Shown: in pieces, positions 41,844 to 50,787 of the stretch
Layout of the letters: the number at the start of each line of letters is the position of its first letter
Position numbering within the stretch: the first letter of the stretch is position 1
Assembly (NCBI RefSeq): GCF_049199905.1
Contig: NZ_JBLZPK010000040.1
Coordinates: 62,001-126,000 of the forward strand
Length of the DNA stretch: 64,000 nucleotides
Reading direction: 5' to 3'
Source of the DNA: Shinella sp032095155
GTDB taxonomy: Bacteria > Pseudomonadota > Alphaproteobacteria > Rhizobiales > Rhizobiaceae
Program-made: the position numbers and the translations under genes
Notes under the pieces: model-generated
The model's input: the letters and a program-made list of their open reading frames with translations, nothing else
Told to the model about the DNA's origin: nothing
The model's database searches: none

Positions 41844-42854
41844 TCAGACGCGGATGAGCGGTTGATGGGCGCAGCGGAAAGAACCACCGGCCATGCAGGG
41901 CACGCGATAGGGAATGCGAATGACATCGAACTTGCGGGCTGAAAGCGCTTCTGCCACCGAATCCAGGGCCTCTTCCGAGGGAACCACGACGGTTTGGTCA
42001 TCGAGCACGAGATTGTTGCAGCCCATATGGCCCTTGGCGAGGCTCTTCGGAACCGCAAAGATATCCCAGTCCTTCATGAAGGCTGGCAGCCCTTCGGGAA
42101 GCGCCTCCATGCAGGCGACGGCAACCCCTTCTCGCGGCGTCATCAACACGCAATCGAGATGCGGGAACATCGGATCGATTTTGACCGTCTGGACCCGATA
42201 GTCCGGCCCAAGCATGTGCTGCAGCCAACGCGCGCCTTCGGGGTTGCTACAGCCGCCTGAATTCCCCACCAGGATGTTCTTGCCGAGCACGAAGACGTCA
42301 CCGCCTTCCAGATAGCCCCAGCCCGGGCCGTCATTATAGTCGTCAGCCCCGCTGTCGGGTTGGGAGAAATAACGTGCGCCGCGATCCATGGTGCTGGCGA
42401 GGATTTCGCGGATTGCAAAGCGCTGACGGCGGTGGAAAAAGCTGCGCGGGGCGAGTTCGATGACGTTGTTGCCGATTGTCACGAAGGGATCGCGCATCCA
42501 CGGCGTTGAAACGCCATGGTCCTGCCCGCGCGGATACTTACGGTTGTTCGCGCTGATCTCGCCGGCCACATGGACCTTTACGCCGTGCCTTTCCAGAATA
42601 CCGATCGCACCGTTGATCTGGCTGTTGAATTCAGCAAACAGCTCGGGCGATGCCTCCTTGACGTTCCGACCCTGGTTCTTTGCCCAGAACTCGCCGAACT
42701 CGCCCTGAGCGCGTAGCTTCACATCGCTGAGGAAGACTGGCAGCACCCATGTATCAGGCGATCCATAGACGCATTCCTTGAGCGGCGCCCATTCGGATTC
42801 GACATAGATCTGATCCAGGAATGAGTCCGCGGGCGCCGTGGTCGAAACAACCAT
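41844..42854 (-). CDS. Amidinotransferase family protein
   Basis: A protein of 336 residues in the pentein fold (amidinotransferase/DDAH/deiminase superfamily). Catalytic residues seen are the nucleophile Cys328 in GGSFRCAHQP, His232 in PHLDCVLM, and Glu183/Asp186 in YLEGGDVF. This arrangement fits glycine- or inosamine-type amidinotransferases as well as hydrolytic relatives; it cannot be decided from sequence. GGAGG lies 6 nt before ATG 42854. It is the first gene of the transport-ureohydrolase operon and lies just downstream of a palindrome shared with the lysR promoter. Confidence 0.85.
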   Translation of the reverse strand: MVVSTTAPADSFLDQIYVESEWAPLKECVYGSPDTWVLPVFLSDVKLRAQGEFGEFWAKNQGRNVKEASPELFAEFNSQINGAIGILERHGVKVHVAGEISANNRKYPRGQDHGVSTPWMRDPFVTIGNNVIELAPRSFFHRRQRFAIREILASTMDRGARYFSQPDSGADDYNDGPGWGYLEGGDVFVLGKNILVGNSGGCSNPEGARWLQHMLGPDYRVQTVKIDPMFPHLDCVLMTPREGVAVACMEALPEGLPAFMKDWDIFAVPKSLAKGHMGCNNLVLDDQTVVVPSEEALDSVAEALSARKFDVIRIPYRVPCMAGGSFRCAHQPLIRV

Positions 42855-42930
42855 GCATTCCTCCATATGTTGCAAGGCTCTTAAACGTTCACTGGAATTG
42901 AGCTTGGCAACAGCTCAAAGGGTGAAATCA

Positions 42931-42951
42931 CACTTGCGAAAATTGCAAGTG
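42931..42951. promoter_or_regulatory. Palindrome upstream of the amidinotransferase operon
   Basis: Perfect 7-bp arms, CACTTGC and GCAAGTG, separated by GAAAATT, lie 76-97 bp before the amidinotransferase start and after the lysR stop. The half-site matches the repeat found at the lysR/hydrolase divergent promoter (43901-43924). Two copies of one motif on both sides of a LysR-type gene make it a strong candidate binding site. Confidence 0.65.
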
Positions 42952-42983
42952 ATGAGCAGGTCCAACAAATGTGGGAGGGATCG

Positions 42984-43904
42984 CTATCGTTTGCGGAAAC
43001 AGTCTAGCATCGCCCGGATCGCGCGGCGCTTGGCCGCATCGCGTCGATAGGCGAAGTGGAACTGGACGTCGATGGGCGTATGCCGTGTCCTGATTTCAAC
43101 AAGATGGCCGCCGCCAGCGCTCAGCACGAGGTGCGAAGGCAACAACGCGCAACCGACGCCGGCAAGCACCGAAGCCAGAATGGCTTCAAGTGTACTGCCA
43201 CGGGCGACGACCTGCAGCGGATACTCTCGTTCAAATGGCTTGAAAATATCCGTGCGGTAATCCCGTGCGATGTAAGGTACGCGTTGCTGCGCATGTCCCT
43301 GGGGTTTGTCGTCGATTTCGAGAGCGAGATCAAAATAGGGGGAATGGCGGGCGATGTAGAGTTGATGGGTCTCCACAAAAGCCGGTTCGTAGACCAGCTG
43401 ACCCAACCCTTCAGGCTGACCGGTGATCCCGACATCCAGCTTGCTGTCGCGCACATACATGTCGATTATCGACACCGTATGCATGCTGACGCTGACCTGC
43501 ATGTCGGGGAACAAGCGATGCATCCTCGCCAGCGCCGCCACAATTCCCGCGTTTGGATTGGTGATCACGCTGTCGATCGTGCCCAGCATCAAGGTGCCGC
43601 CAAGGGCCTGACGTGTGTTCTCCACGGTTTCCTCGAAAGATTGTAGCGCCGACCGCAGGCCAATCGCCGCCTGGTAAACGTCCTCGCCCTGCGGCGTGAG
43701 CGAAAAGCCGGAGCGGCCGCGTCGACACAGTTCAAGGCCAAGCCGCGTTTCAAACGCGGCCAGGTCTCGGCTGACGCTGGAAAGGCTTACGCCAAGACGA
43801 TAGGCGGCGGAAGACAAACCACCATGCTCGACGACGGCAAGAAAGGTACGAAGGTGACGTACATCGTAACTGGAAGTCAGGAAGCGGGCCAATCGAACTC
43901 TCAC
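42984..43904 (-). CDS. LysR family transcriptional regulator
   Basis: A 306-residue LysR-type regulator. The winged helix reads YDVRHLRTFLAVVEHGGLSS and AAYRLGVSLSSVSRDLAAFE, then TRLGLELCRRGRSGFSLT; the remainder is a substrate-binding-protein-like effector domain with a late GVGCALLPSHLV. The start is uncertain: GTG 43904 lies within the palindrome at 43901-43924, and TTG 43892 is an alternative. It is flanked by the amidinotransferase-transport operon (same strand) and the divergent N-carbamoyl hydrolase gene, and probably controls both. Confidence 0.9.
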   Translation of the reverse strand: MRVRLARFLTSSYDVRHLRTFLAVVEHGGLSSAAYRLGVSLSSVSRDLAAFETRLGLELCRRGRSGFSLTPQGEDVYQAAIGLRSALQSFEETVENTRQALGGTLMLGTIDSVITNPNAGIVAALARMHRLFPDMQVSVSMHTVSIIDMYVRDSKLDVGITGQPEGLGQLVYEPAFVETHQLYIARHSPYFDLALEIDDKPQGHAQQRVPYIARDYRTDIFKPFEREYPLQVVARGSTLEAILASVLAGVGCALLPSHLVLSAGGGHLVEIRTRHTPIDVQFHFAYRRDAAKRRAIRAMLDCFRKR

Positions 43905-43924
43905 TTGCGCAAAACAACAAGTGA
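43901..43924. promoter_or_regulatory. Palindrome in lysR/hydrolase divergent promoter
   Basis: TCACTTG (43901-43907) and CAAGTGA (43918-43924) form perfect 7-bp arms with a 10-bp spacer. The left part CACTTGCG followed by an A-rich spacer repeats the site at 42931-42951. It lies at the 5' end of lysR, about 110 bp upstream of the divergent hydrolase gene, the usual place for autoregulation and activation by a LysR protein. Confidence 0.65.
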
Positions 43925-44033
43925 ACTAACCATCTTGCAGCTTTCTCCGCAACATCCCGACGGCTAGGTTGGAGCTTGAAGGTTTGCAGCGCTTCGAGGA
44001 GAGGGCTGCGGATTCCTCGAGAGGGTCGGAGCG

Positions 44034-45245
44034 ATGATGTCCAGGTTCAGAATAAACACCGAGCGCATGCTGGCGGATCTGGACGCGCTGCGCAGGATCG
44101 GCGCGGTGAAAACCGGCGTCATCCGCCCGGCCTATTCCGAAACCGACCGATTGGCGCGGATATGGCTGGCTGAACGCATGGAGCAAGCGGGGCTGGAGGT
44201 CTTCGTTGACGCCATAGGAAACGTCTTCGGCGTGCCGCCAGGAAGCGGAAAATCCATTCTGGTTGGCTCGCATTCCGATACCCAGCCTGAAGGCGGCTGG
44301 CTGGACGGGGCCTATGGGGTCATCGTCGGGCTTGAGATTGCTCGCGCCAGTCTGGAGCAAGGCGGTCCTCCGGTTGCCTGCGTGTCCTTCCAGGACGAGG
44401 AGGGGCGTTTTTCGACCCTCCCAGGCAGCCGAGTCTGGGCAGACCTGATGTCGCTGGAAGAAGCCGATGAGTGTTGCGACAGCACCGGACTACGCCTTGG
44501 GCAGGCCCGGCTGAACCGTGCAGGCCTGCCGGCGCCACGGGAAGTTTCCACGGACCGGTTCTCGGCCTTCCTGGAGATTCATATCGAACAAGGGCCTGTG
44601 CTGGATGCGACAGGAGAGCGCATTGGCGTTGTGGAGAATATCGTCGGCATCCGAACCGAAAAAATGAGCTTCCTGGGAGAGCAAAACCATGCCGGCACGA
44701 CGCCGATGCACTTGCGCCGCGACGCCTTCCAAGGCTTGAATCGTTTCGTTTCCCTCGTGAACGACCGGCTGGCTGAAGTGGCCACATCGGCAACCGTATG
44801 GACGGTCGGGCATGTCGATCTTTATCCCAACGCCAATTCGATCGTTCCGGGTCGCGCGGATTTCACGATCCAATGGCGGGACGCTGATGAGGCACGGCTC
44901 GACCGGATGGCGGAGATTATCTATGCGACCGCGCGTGAGACAGCCGACAGTCTTGGTCTCGAATGGAAGGGGTTCGGCTGCGATCTGATCGCACCGACCC
45001 AAGCGCACGCAACATTGGTGGAGGCCATGGCTAAAGCGGCCGAGCATCTGGCTCCGGGCCTTTGGCGCCGAATGCCGTCCGGCGCGCTCCACGATGCGGC
45101 GAATGTATCGCACGTCTTACCCATGGCCATGCTGTTCGTGCCTTCCAAGGGCGGCATCAGTCACAATTTCGCGGAAGACACCGATAGGAGCGACCTCGCA
45201 TTGGGCGCGGAGGTGCTGTGCGAAGTGGTCGCGCGTTTGGGATGA
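44034..45245 (+). CDS. Zn-dependent hydrolase, N-carbamoyl amino acid hydrolase/allantoate amidohydrolase family (M20)
   Basis: A 403-residue M20-family amidase. Metal-binding segments are GSHSDTQPEGGWLDGAYGV (His and bridging Asp) and SFQDEEGRF (Glu pair); later HIEQGPVLDATG and GEQNHAGTTPM are hallmarks of the N-carbamoyl-L-amino-acid hydrolase/allantoate amidohydrolase group. Such enzymes release carbamoyl or ureido nitrogen as CO2 and ammonia. It is divergent from lysR and followed 125 bp later by the HutD-family gene. It may act on ureido compounds formed from the guanidino substrate (inference). Confidence 0.9.
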   Translation: MMSRFRINTERMLADLDALRRIGAVKTGVIRPAYSETDRLARIWLAERMEQAGLEVFVDAIGNVFGVPPGSGKSILVGSHSDTQPEGGWLDGAYGVIVGLEIARASLEQGGPPVACVSFQDEEGRFSTLPGSRVWADLMSLEEADECCDSTGLRLGQARLNRAGLPAPREVSTDRFSAFLEIHIEQGPVLDATGERIGVVENIVGIRTEKMSFLGEQNHAGTTPMHLRRDAFQGLNRFVSLVNDRLAEVATSATVWTVGHVDLYPNANSIVPGRADFTIQWRDADEARLDRMAEIIYATARETADSLGLEWKGFGCDLIAPTQAHATLVEAMAKAAEHLAPGLWRRMPSGALHDAANVSHVLPMAMLFVPSKGGISHNFAEDTDRSDLALGAEVLCEVVARLG

Positions 45246-45370
45246 GAACCGCCAGCGCCACGGAGCCGGCGCCCGTAAATCAACAGGCAGAAGCGTGCCG
45301 AAAGCCGCAGATATCGGCGCACACGCCTTGAAGCACCGACGATGCCGCTTGGAACGCAGAGGAAACCGCT

Positions 45371-45952
45371 GTGGACATAACGCTCATCAGGCATGCCGAG
45401 ACGACACCGACACCTTGGAAGAATGGCATGGGCGTCGGGCGGAACATCGCGATGTGGTCAAGGCAAGCCGCGGGTGAGTTCGACGTGTTGATTGCGACTG
45501 CCGAGATGTCCGGGACAGTCCCCTTCTCCTCCTATCCTGGCGTGGATCGCTCGCTTCTTGTCACCGCCGGAAGGCTCTTGCTCAAGTCGACACATCGCGA
45601 AACCGTGCTTTCCAAGGATAGCGAGCCATTGGTATTTGCAGGAGAGGAAAAGATCATCGGTACGGCCATCGGTGGCGAGAGAGTGCAAGATTTCAACGTT
45701 CTTTCCAAGCGAGGGGTAGTTCACCACACGCTCGCGCGATGGGAAGTTCCTGCTCTGGGTCGAGAAATTAGCGCAAGCGGTAGCCTGCTCGTTCACATTC
45801 AGGAGGGACAGGCCAAGGTCTTATGCGAAGCATTCGAAGCGCAGCTTCATACCGGTGACACGGTGATCATTAATGAACTCAGCGGCCAAACCTGCAGTGT
45901 TAAATCGATCGGCCACGCAATCTGCATTGTTGGCGATATCGAGTATCTGTGA
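45371..45952 (+). CDS. HutD/Ves family protein
   Basis: A 193-residue cupin-like protein of the HutD family, starting at GTG 45371 (no good ATG in frame). Family features are TPTPWKNGMGVGRNIAMW near residue 13, FDVLIATAEMSGTVPFSSYP, GVDRSLLVTAGRLLL, and a late VQDFNVLSKRG. HutD is linked to histidine use in pseudomonads, where it seems to limit over-induction by an intermediate. Here it follows an N-carbamoyl hydrolase rather than hut genes, so a similar governor role for this pathway is only a guess. Confidence 0.85.
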   Translation: MDITLIRHAETTPTPWKNGMGVGRNIAMWSRQAAGEFDVLIATAEMSGTVPFSSYPGVDRSLLVTAGRLLLKSTHRETVLSKDSEPLVFAGEEKIIGTAIGGERVQDFNVLSKRGVVHHTLARWEVPALGREISASGSLLVHIQEGQAKVLCEAFEAQLHTGDTVIINELSGQTCSVKSIGHAICIVGDIEYL

Positions 45953-46099
45953 CGCGTAGCGTTCACTGCGGATACGGCTAACGTCACGTCTCTTCCGCCG
46001 ACGGTCCGAACAGCAGAGACTGGCCATGTGGTCACCGACGTTAGGCGTGGGTTAGTCTTGGCTGAATCGGAATGTCGGTCGACCGACGTGCCACGACTG

Positions 46100-46126
46100 A
46101 GAAGGGGGCTTGCACCGCCCCCTTCT
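46100..46126. terminator. Bidirectional hairpin terminator
   Basis: Perfect 10-bp arms AGAAGGGGGC and GCCCCCTTCT around a 7-nt loop. It lies between the convergent ends of the hutD-like gene (plus, stop 45952) and the ribose-type binding protein (minus, stop 46143). On the plus strand the second arm runs into TTGTT, on the minus strand there is no T run. Probably ends transcription from both sides. Confidence 0.65.
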
Positions 46127-46142
46127 TGTTGTGCCGTTTCTA

Positions 46143-47270
46143 TTACTTGCCACCCCAGCGCTCAGGATACCCCGGCAGCTCCTGGCAGCCGCAAAGGCTA
46201 TAGTGCAGCGGGGGCATGCGTTCGTCGATATATTTGGTCAGCACATCCTCCGTGATCGCGGGCTGCGGCAGGACCCATTCCGGGCCGGGAACCTCCTTGC
46301 CATCGAGCACGTCAAGAGCGGCAATGACGGCCGTGCGCCACTGGTAGGTCGGATAGGACGGGCCGATCGCCGTCAGCTTTTCCGACTGCCATTTGCGAAG
46401 AAAGTCCTGCTGGTCCTCACCGCTGATGACCGGATAAGGAAGGCCAGCATCCTCAAAGGCCTCCAGTGCCGCCGTTGCCGTATCACCGGCATCCATCCAG
46501 ACGGCATCAATCTTCGTACCGCGGTTGATGTAGTCCTCGACGACGGACTTGGTCTTCGCCCGATCGCTGCCGGTGAATTCCGAGCCGACAACGTTGATGC
46601 CAGCCTCGTCGAAGATGTTTTTAGCCGCCGAATAGCGGGTTTCCAATACATCAACGCCGGGCATAATGCGCAGCGCGAGCACGTTATCGCCTTTCTTCAA
46701 CTTGCTGGCAATGAACTCACCCGAGGTGATGCCGAAGCCATAGCCGCCGACCGGGTGAATGTAGGTTATGGGGCAGCTGGTATTTACCCCGCGATCGAAG
46801 ACGACCACCGGAAGCTTGGCGCAGGCGGCCTCGACAGCCGGGGTCAGTGCCGCCGTCGTGTTGGGCGAGACGATGAGCGCATCGCACTTGCCGCCACTGA
46901 CGAGCGCCTCGATGTCGGAGATCTGTTTGTCGTCCTTGCCCTCGGCATCAACGACGATCAGTTCCTTCAGGCGATCCTTGTGCAGTTCGGCCTCTGCATT
47001 GAGGTTGTTGAGGCCGACCACGCGCCAGGGGTTGAAGACGCCGGCATTGGAAAAGCAGAGCGTGACCTGCCCGTCTTTTTTGTATTTCGCCGTATTGACC
47101 ATGCCGTCGCCGAGATGTTGCGCCCAGGGCTGGCCTTCCGGTCCCTGCGGCTTCATGGAAAGCTGCTCGCGCTGCTTCTTGAATTCGGCCGGATCGTTGA
47201 AATCCTGTGCCAGCGCCTGACCGGCAAATGTGAGCGCCACGGTCGTGGCCAGTAGTGTCCTCAGTGTCAT
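46143..47270 (-). CDS. Sugar-type ABC transporter substrate-binding protein
   Basis: A 375-residue periplasmic binding protein of the RbsB-like (type 1) fold with a signal peptide LLATTVALTFAGQALAQ. Features are CFSNAGVFNPWRVVGLNNL, ELIVVDAEGKDDKQISDIEA, DALIVSPNTTAALTPAVEAA and VISGEDQQDFLRKW. The C-terminus has an unusual Cys-containing tail (CGCQELPGYPERWGGK). It is the last gene of the operon epimerase-ATPase-permease-permease-binding protein. Substrate unknown; the linked ketose epimerase suggests a rare sugar or polyol. Confidence 0.88.
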   Translation of the reverse strand: MTLRTLLATTVALTFAGQALAQDFNDPAEFKKQREQLSMKPQGPEGQPWAQHLGDGMVNTAKYKKDGQVTLCFSNAGVFNPWRVVGLNNLNAEAELHKDRLKELIVVDAEGKDDKQISDIEALVSGGKCDALIVSPNTTAALTPAVEAACAKLPVVVFDRGVNTSCPITYIHPVGGYGFGITSGEFIASKLKKGDNVLALRIMPGVDVLETRYSAAKNIFDEAGINVVGSEFTGSDRAKTKSVVEDYINRGTKIDAVWMDAGDTATAALEAFEDAGLPYPVISGEDQQDFLRKWQSEKLTAIGPSYPTYQWRTAVIAALDVLDGKEVPGPEWVLPQPAITEDVLTKYIDERMPPLHYSLCGCQELPGYPERWGGK

Positions 47271-47324
47271 TGTCTTCCTCCTCCAGAAAGCCGGCCGCGC
47301 CGGCGGTTGATATGAATGTCGGGT

Positions 47325-48308
47325 TCAGGTCCGCCGGCGGGTCCTCCACATGCTGGCGCCAACCGCAGCGATCAGGATCAGGCCCTGAATGCTGTCGCGC
47401 AGCGCCTGAGGCAAACCCAAGAGATTGAGCAAGGTGAACAGCGCGAAGAGACTAAGCGCCCCGAAGACCGCGCTCCAAATGGAGCCGCGCCCGCCCAGGA
47501 GCTGCGCGCCTCCGATGACACAGGCAGCAATCGCCTGCAGTTCCAGCCCCTCGCCCGCATTGACGGAGACGCCCGAAAAGCCGCCCAGAACAATACCTGC
47601 CGTCACGGCACAGATGGCAGAGACTACGAAGGCTAAGATACGTGTCGCCGCGACAGGCGTTCCGGCAAGCTCAGCCGCCCGTGGATTGTCACCTACGGCG
47701 AGCGCTCGCTTGCCATAGACCGTACCATTCAGGCCGAACCAGGCGAGCGCCACGACGCCGGCGAGAACGAGAGCTGCAAGCGGCAGCGTGCCTATAACGG
47801 GCACATCGCGCCATACGAGCCGTCCGAGATTGCGGAAATTGTCCGGCAGGTCGCCACGTGCTGCGCCGCCCGACCAGGCGAGCGCCAGCCCGTTAACGAG
47901 CAGCATCGTGCCAAGCGTGCCGATGATCGAGGGCACCTTAAGGAAGGCGACGACGAGGCCGTTCACAAGGCCCACGGCGATGCCCATGGCATAAAGTGCG
48001 CCGATGACCGCCCAGGTCACATCCGGATCGCCGTTGACGAGAATCGATGCCGCCAACACCACGAACGTCGCGACCGCTCCCATCGAAAGATCGAAGCCCC
48101 CGGTCAAGATGACATAGAGCTGCCCGCAGGCAAGGATGACAAGCGGTGCCGCCCGCCGCAGGAAGTTCATGAATAGGCCCGGCTCCAGATAGTTCGGCTG
48201 GAGGAAAGCGATGGCGGCATAGAGCGCAACGAAGATCACGAGGCCAGCATTGATGGCGATGCGTGCGGGACGGCGCTGGAGCGAAGAGGTCTGCGGAACG
48301 GTCGTCAT
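47325..48308 (-). CDS. Ribose/xylose-type ABC transporter permease
   Basis: A 327-residue RbsC-family permease with about eight or more hydrophobic segments. Landmarks: LYVILTGGFDLSMGAVATFV (the GGxDLS motif), GLVVAFLKVPSIIGTLGTML and CVIGGAQLLGGRGSIWSAVF. It overlaps the second permease gene by 4 bp and is followed by the binding-protein gene after 54 bp, where a short GC-rich hairpin (47290-47304) is present. Confidence 0.9.
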   Translation of the reverse strand: MTTVPQTSSLQRRPARIAINAGLVIFVALYAAIAFLQPNYLEPGLFMNFLRRAAPLVILACGQLYVILTGGFDLSMGAVATFVVLAASILVNGDPDVTWAVIGALYAMGIAVGLVNGLVVAFLKVPSIIGTLGTMLLVNGLALAWSGGAARGDLPDNFRNLGRLVWRDVPVIGTLPLAALVLAGVVALAWFGLNGTVYGKRALAVGDNPRAAELAGTPVAATRILAFVVSAICAVTAGIVLGGFSGVSVNAGEGLELQAIAACVIGGAQLLGGRGSIWSAVFGALSLFALFTLLNLLGLPQALRDSIQGLILIAAVGASMWRTRRRT

Positions 48309-49273
48309 GCAACATGTCCCTTTGCGCGAACGGCATGAACGGCAACGGCGGCGATCACGATGGCCCCGCGCAGCACCTGCTTCAGGAAGGCGTCGATGCC
48401 GAGCATATTGAAACCCGCATCAAGGCTGGCAAAGAGCAGGACGCCGGCAAGCGTGCCCGCAACGCCGCCCTTCCCACCGGCAAGGATCGTGCCACCGATG
48501 ACGGTGACGGCGATGGATTCGAGGTCGTAGATACCGTCACGGCCGATCCATGGCGTGCCGGATTGCAGCCGAGCGGCGAGATAAAGCCCTGACGCGCCGG
48601 CAAAGAGGCTTGCGACCATATGGGTCGATAGAATGACCCGCTCCGTGCGGATACCGGCAAGTCGCGCGCCGTCGGGGTTGCCGCCGACCGCATAGATACG
48701 CGCGCCGAACAGCGTACGGTCGAGTACGAAAGCGGCGACAAGTGACAGCGTGGCGAGAAGCAGCAGAGAATAGGGCAAGCCCAGAACGCCACCATAGGCA
48801 ATGACCTGAAACTCCCGCGCCACAGAACCCTGAAGCGTGCTGAACGAGGCGGCAAGCACGCCCTGGATGATGAGCCCTGTGCCGAGCGTCGCGATGAGCG
48901 GGTTGATGCCGCCATAGGCGACCAGCGCGCCATTGACGAAGCCAACCGCAATACAAAGGCCAAGGCAGAGTAGAACAGCCGGCAGCATCATGACCGGATC
49001 GCCCTGCATGACGTGCGAAGCGAGGACGGCGACAGCGCTGATAAGCGCGGCGACCGAAAGATCGATCGAACCGACAAGGATAACGAAGGTCTGGCCGATC
49101 GCAACGAGCCCGAGCGCGATCATGCGCTGAAGCAGACCGGTCAGGCCTTGCGCGCTCAGCTGTGAGGTCTCGCCGGTGGCGAGCGCCACGACGACGAAAA
49201 ATCCAATGGAGAGTCCTGTAAGCAAGACGGCGACGGACAGGCCGGGCTTCGGCTTCACACTATCACTCGTCAT
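48305..49273 (-). CDS. Ribose/xylose-type ABC transporter permease
   Basis: A 322-residue RbsC-family permease with TFVILVGSIDLSVAALISAV, GGINPLIATLGTGLIIQGVL and VTVIGGTILAGGKGGVAGTL. It pairs with the product of 47325-48308. The start overlaps the ATPase stop by 4 bp. Confidence 0.9.
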   Translation of the reverse strand: MTSDSVKPKPGLSVAVLLTGLSIGFFVVVALATGETSQLSAQGLTGLLQRMIALGLVAIGQTFVILVGSIDLSVAALISAVAVLASHVMQGDPVMMLPAVLLCLGLCIAVGFVNGALVAYGGINPLIATLGTGLIIQGVLAASFSTLQGSVAREFQVIAYGGVLGLPYSLLLLATLSLVAAFVLDRTLFGARIYAVGGNPDGARLAGIRTERVILSTHMVASLFAGASGLYLAARLQSGTPWIGRDGIYDLESIAVTVIGGTILAGGKGGVAGTLAGVLLFASLDAGFNMLGIDAFLKQVLRGAIVIAAVAVHAVRAKGHVA

Positions 49274-50787
49274 GCCTTACTCTCCCCGGACGGCGCATGC
49301 GCAAGGCCGAGCGCTAAATGCATGATGTCCTCCTCGCTCGCGCCGCGCGGCACAACGCCGGATATGCGTCCCTGGTGCATGACCAGCACACGGTCGGCGA
49401 TACCGATCAGTTCCGGCATGTCCGAGGAGACGACGACGATGCCCCGACCGGAATTGGTGAAAGCGCGCATTGTCTCGTAGATCGCGGCCTTGGCCGCGAT
49501 GTCGATGCCGCGCGTCGGCTCGACGAAGACGAGGATATCGGACGCCTGCGCCAACCAGCGCACGATGATGGCCTTCTGCTGGTTGCCACCGGAGAGTGTC
49601 CCTATCTCCTGGCCGAAATCCGCAGCGCGCACATCCATAGCACGCAGCCTTTCGTCTACAGCGTCATGTGCGAGCGCGCCACGTTGTGGCCGTGTGAAAA
49701 CGCCGGCCATGGAACGCAGCGTCAGGAGCGCATTATCGCGGACAGACTGGCGCAGCACCAACCCCTCGCGCTTTCTGTCGCCCGGCAGGTAGCCGATGCG
49801 AGCCGCCGTGGCCTGCCGCGGTGTGCGAACCGCAACCCGACGGCCGCGCAGGGTGAGCGTGCCGCTCGTGAGGGGAACATCACCGACGAGCGCCTGCGCC
49901 AGCGCACCCTTGCCAGAATCCTCAAGCCCCGCCACGCCGACGATCTCGCCGGCACGTACATCGAAGGTAACATCGCGCAAGCCGGCATTCGCACCGCCTT
50001 CTATGGCGAGGAGAACTTCGCCGGGAGGAGATACCGGTACAGCCGGATAGAAATCCTTGAGATCGCGACCGACCATGGCTCGCACAATCTCGCTGATGGG
50101 GGCGGCATCGCGCGGCCGCGTCCAGATCTTCCGGCCATCCTTGAGAATGGTGATGCGGTCGGCGATCGCCGTGACCTCTGGCATGCGATGCGAAATATAG
50201 ACGATCGAAACGCCCTCCCCGCGAAGGCCATCGACGAGCTTGAGCAGCGTCCGGCTATCGCGTTCGTCGAGGGCGGCCGTGGGTTCGTCCATGACAAGGA
50301 TGCGCGCATCGAGAAGGAGCGCCTTAGCGATCTCGACCAATTGCTGCAAAGCGATGGAAAGCGAGGAAACCAGCGCCTGTGGATCGATCGCCGCGCCGAT
50401 GCGGCGGAGAAGCTCAGCCGCCCTCTCCCGCATTGCCGCCTTGTCCAGGATGCCGCGCCGGGAGATCTCCCGTCCCATGAAAATGTTTTCGGCAACCGTC
50501 CGGTGCGGCAAAAGGCTGAGCTCTTGGTGGATGATGGCGATACCCGCTTCCGTCGCCTGCCGCGGATGCGTGAACTGCACCGCCTTTCCGGCGAGATGGA
50601 TGATGCCGGCATCCTGCCTGTAACTGCCACCGAGGATTTTCATCAGCGTCGACTTTCCGGCGCCGTTTTCGCCGCAGATGGCGTGAATTTCGCCCGGCAG
50701 GCATTCGAAATCGACGCCGTCGAGCGCACGGACACCCGGAAAAGCCTTACTGATTCCGGTCATGCTGAGAGCGGGAACGGCCGTCAT
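49270..50787 (-). CDS. Ribose-type ABC transporter ATPase with two nucleotide-binding domains (RbsA/XylG type)
   Basis: A fused ATPase of about 505 residues. The first domain has Walker A GENGAGKSTLMKILGG and Walker B ARILVMDEPTAALD. The second has the degenerate Walker A GLEDSGKGALAQAL and a signature TLSGGNQQKAIIVRWL, as usual in RbsA/XylG/MglA proteins. ATG 50787 overlaps the epimerase stop by 4 bp and is preceded by GGGAGAG; an in-frame start at 50814 adds nine residues. Confidence 0.92.
   Translation of the reverse strand: MTAVPALSMTGISKAFPGVRALDGVDFECLPGEIHAICGENGAGKSTLMKILGGSYRQDAGIIHLAGKAVQFTHPRQATEAGIAIIHQELSLLPHRTVAENIFMGREISRRGILDKAAMRERAAELLRRIGAAIDPQALVSSLSIALQQLVEIAKALLLDARILVMDEPTAALDERDSRTLLKLVDGLRGEGVSIVYISHRMPEVTAIADRITILKDGRKIWTRPRDAAPISEIVRAMVGRDLKDFYPAVPVSPPGEVLLAIEGGANAGLRDVTFDVRAGEIVGVAGLEDSGKGALAQALVGDVPLTSGTLTLRGRRVAVRTPRQATAARIGYLPGDRKREGLVLRQSVRDNALLTLRSMAGVFTRPQRGALAHDAVDERLRAMDVRAADFGQEIGTLSGGNQQKAIIVRWLAQASDILVFVEPTRGIDIAAKAAIYETMRAFTNSGRGIVVVSSDMPELIGIADRVLVMHQGRISGVVPRGASEEDIMHLALGLAHAPSGESKA

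Noticed and set aside
45371..45952. Histidine utilisation operon suggested by the HutD-family gene
   Set aside because: No hutH, hutU, hutI or hutG is nearby. The ureohydrolase at 38258 is not adjacent and has an altered metal motif, so a hut assignment is not supported.
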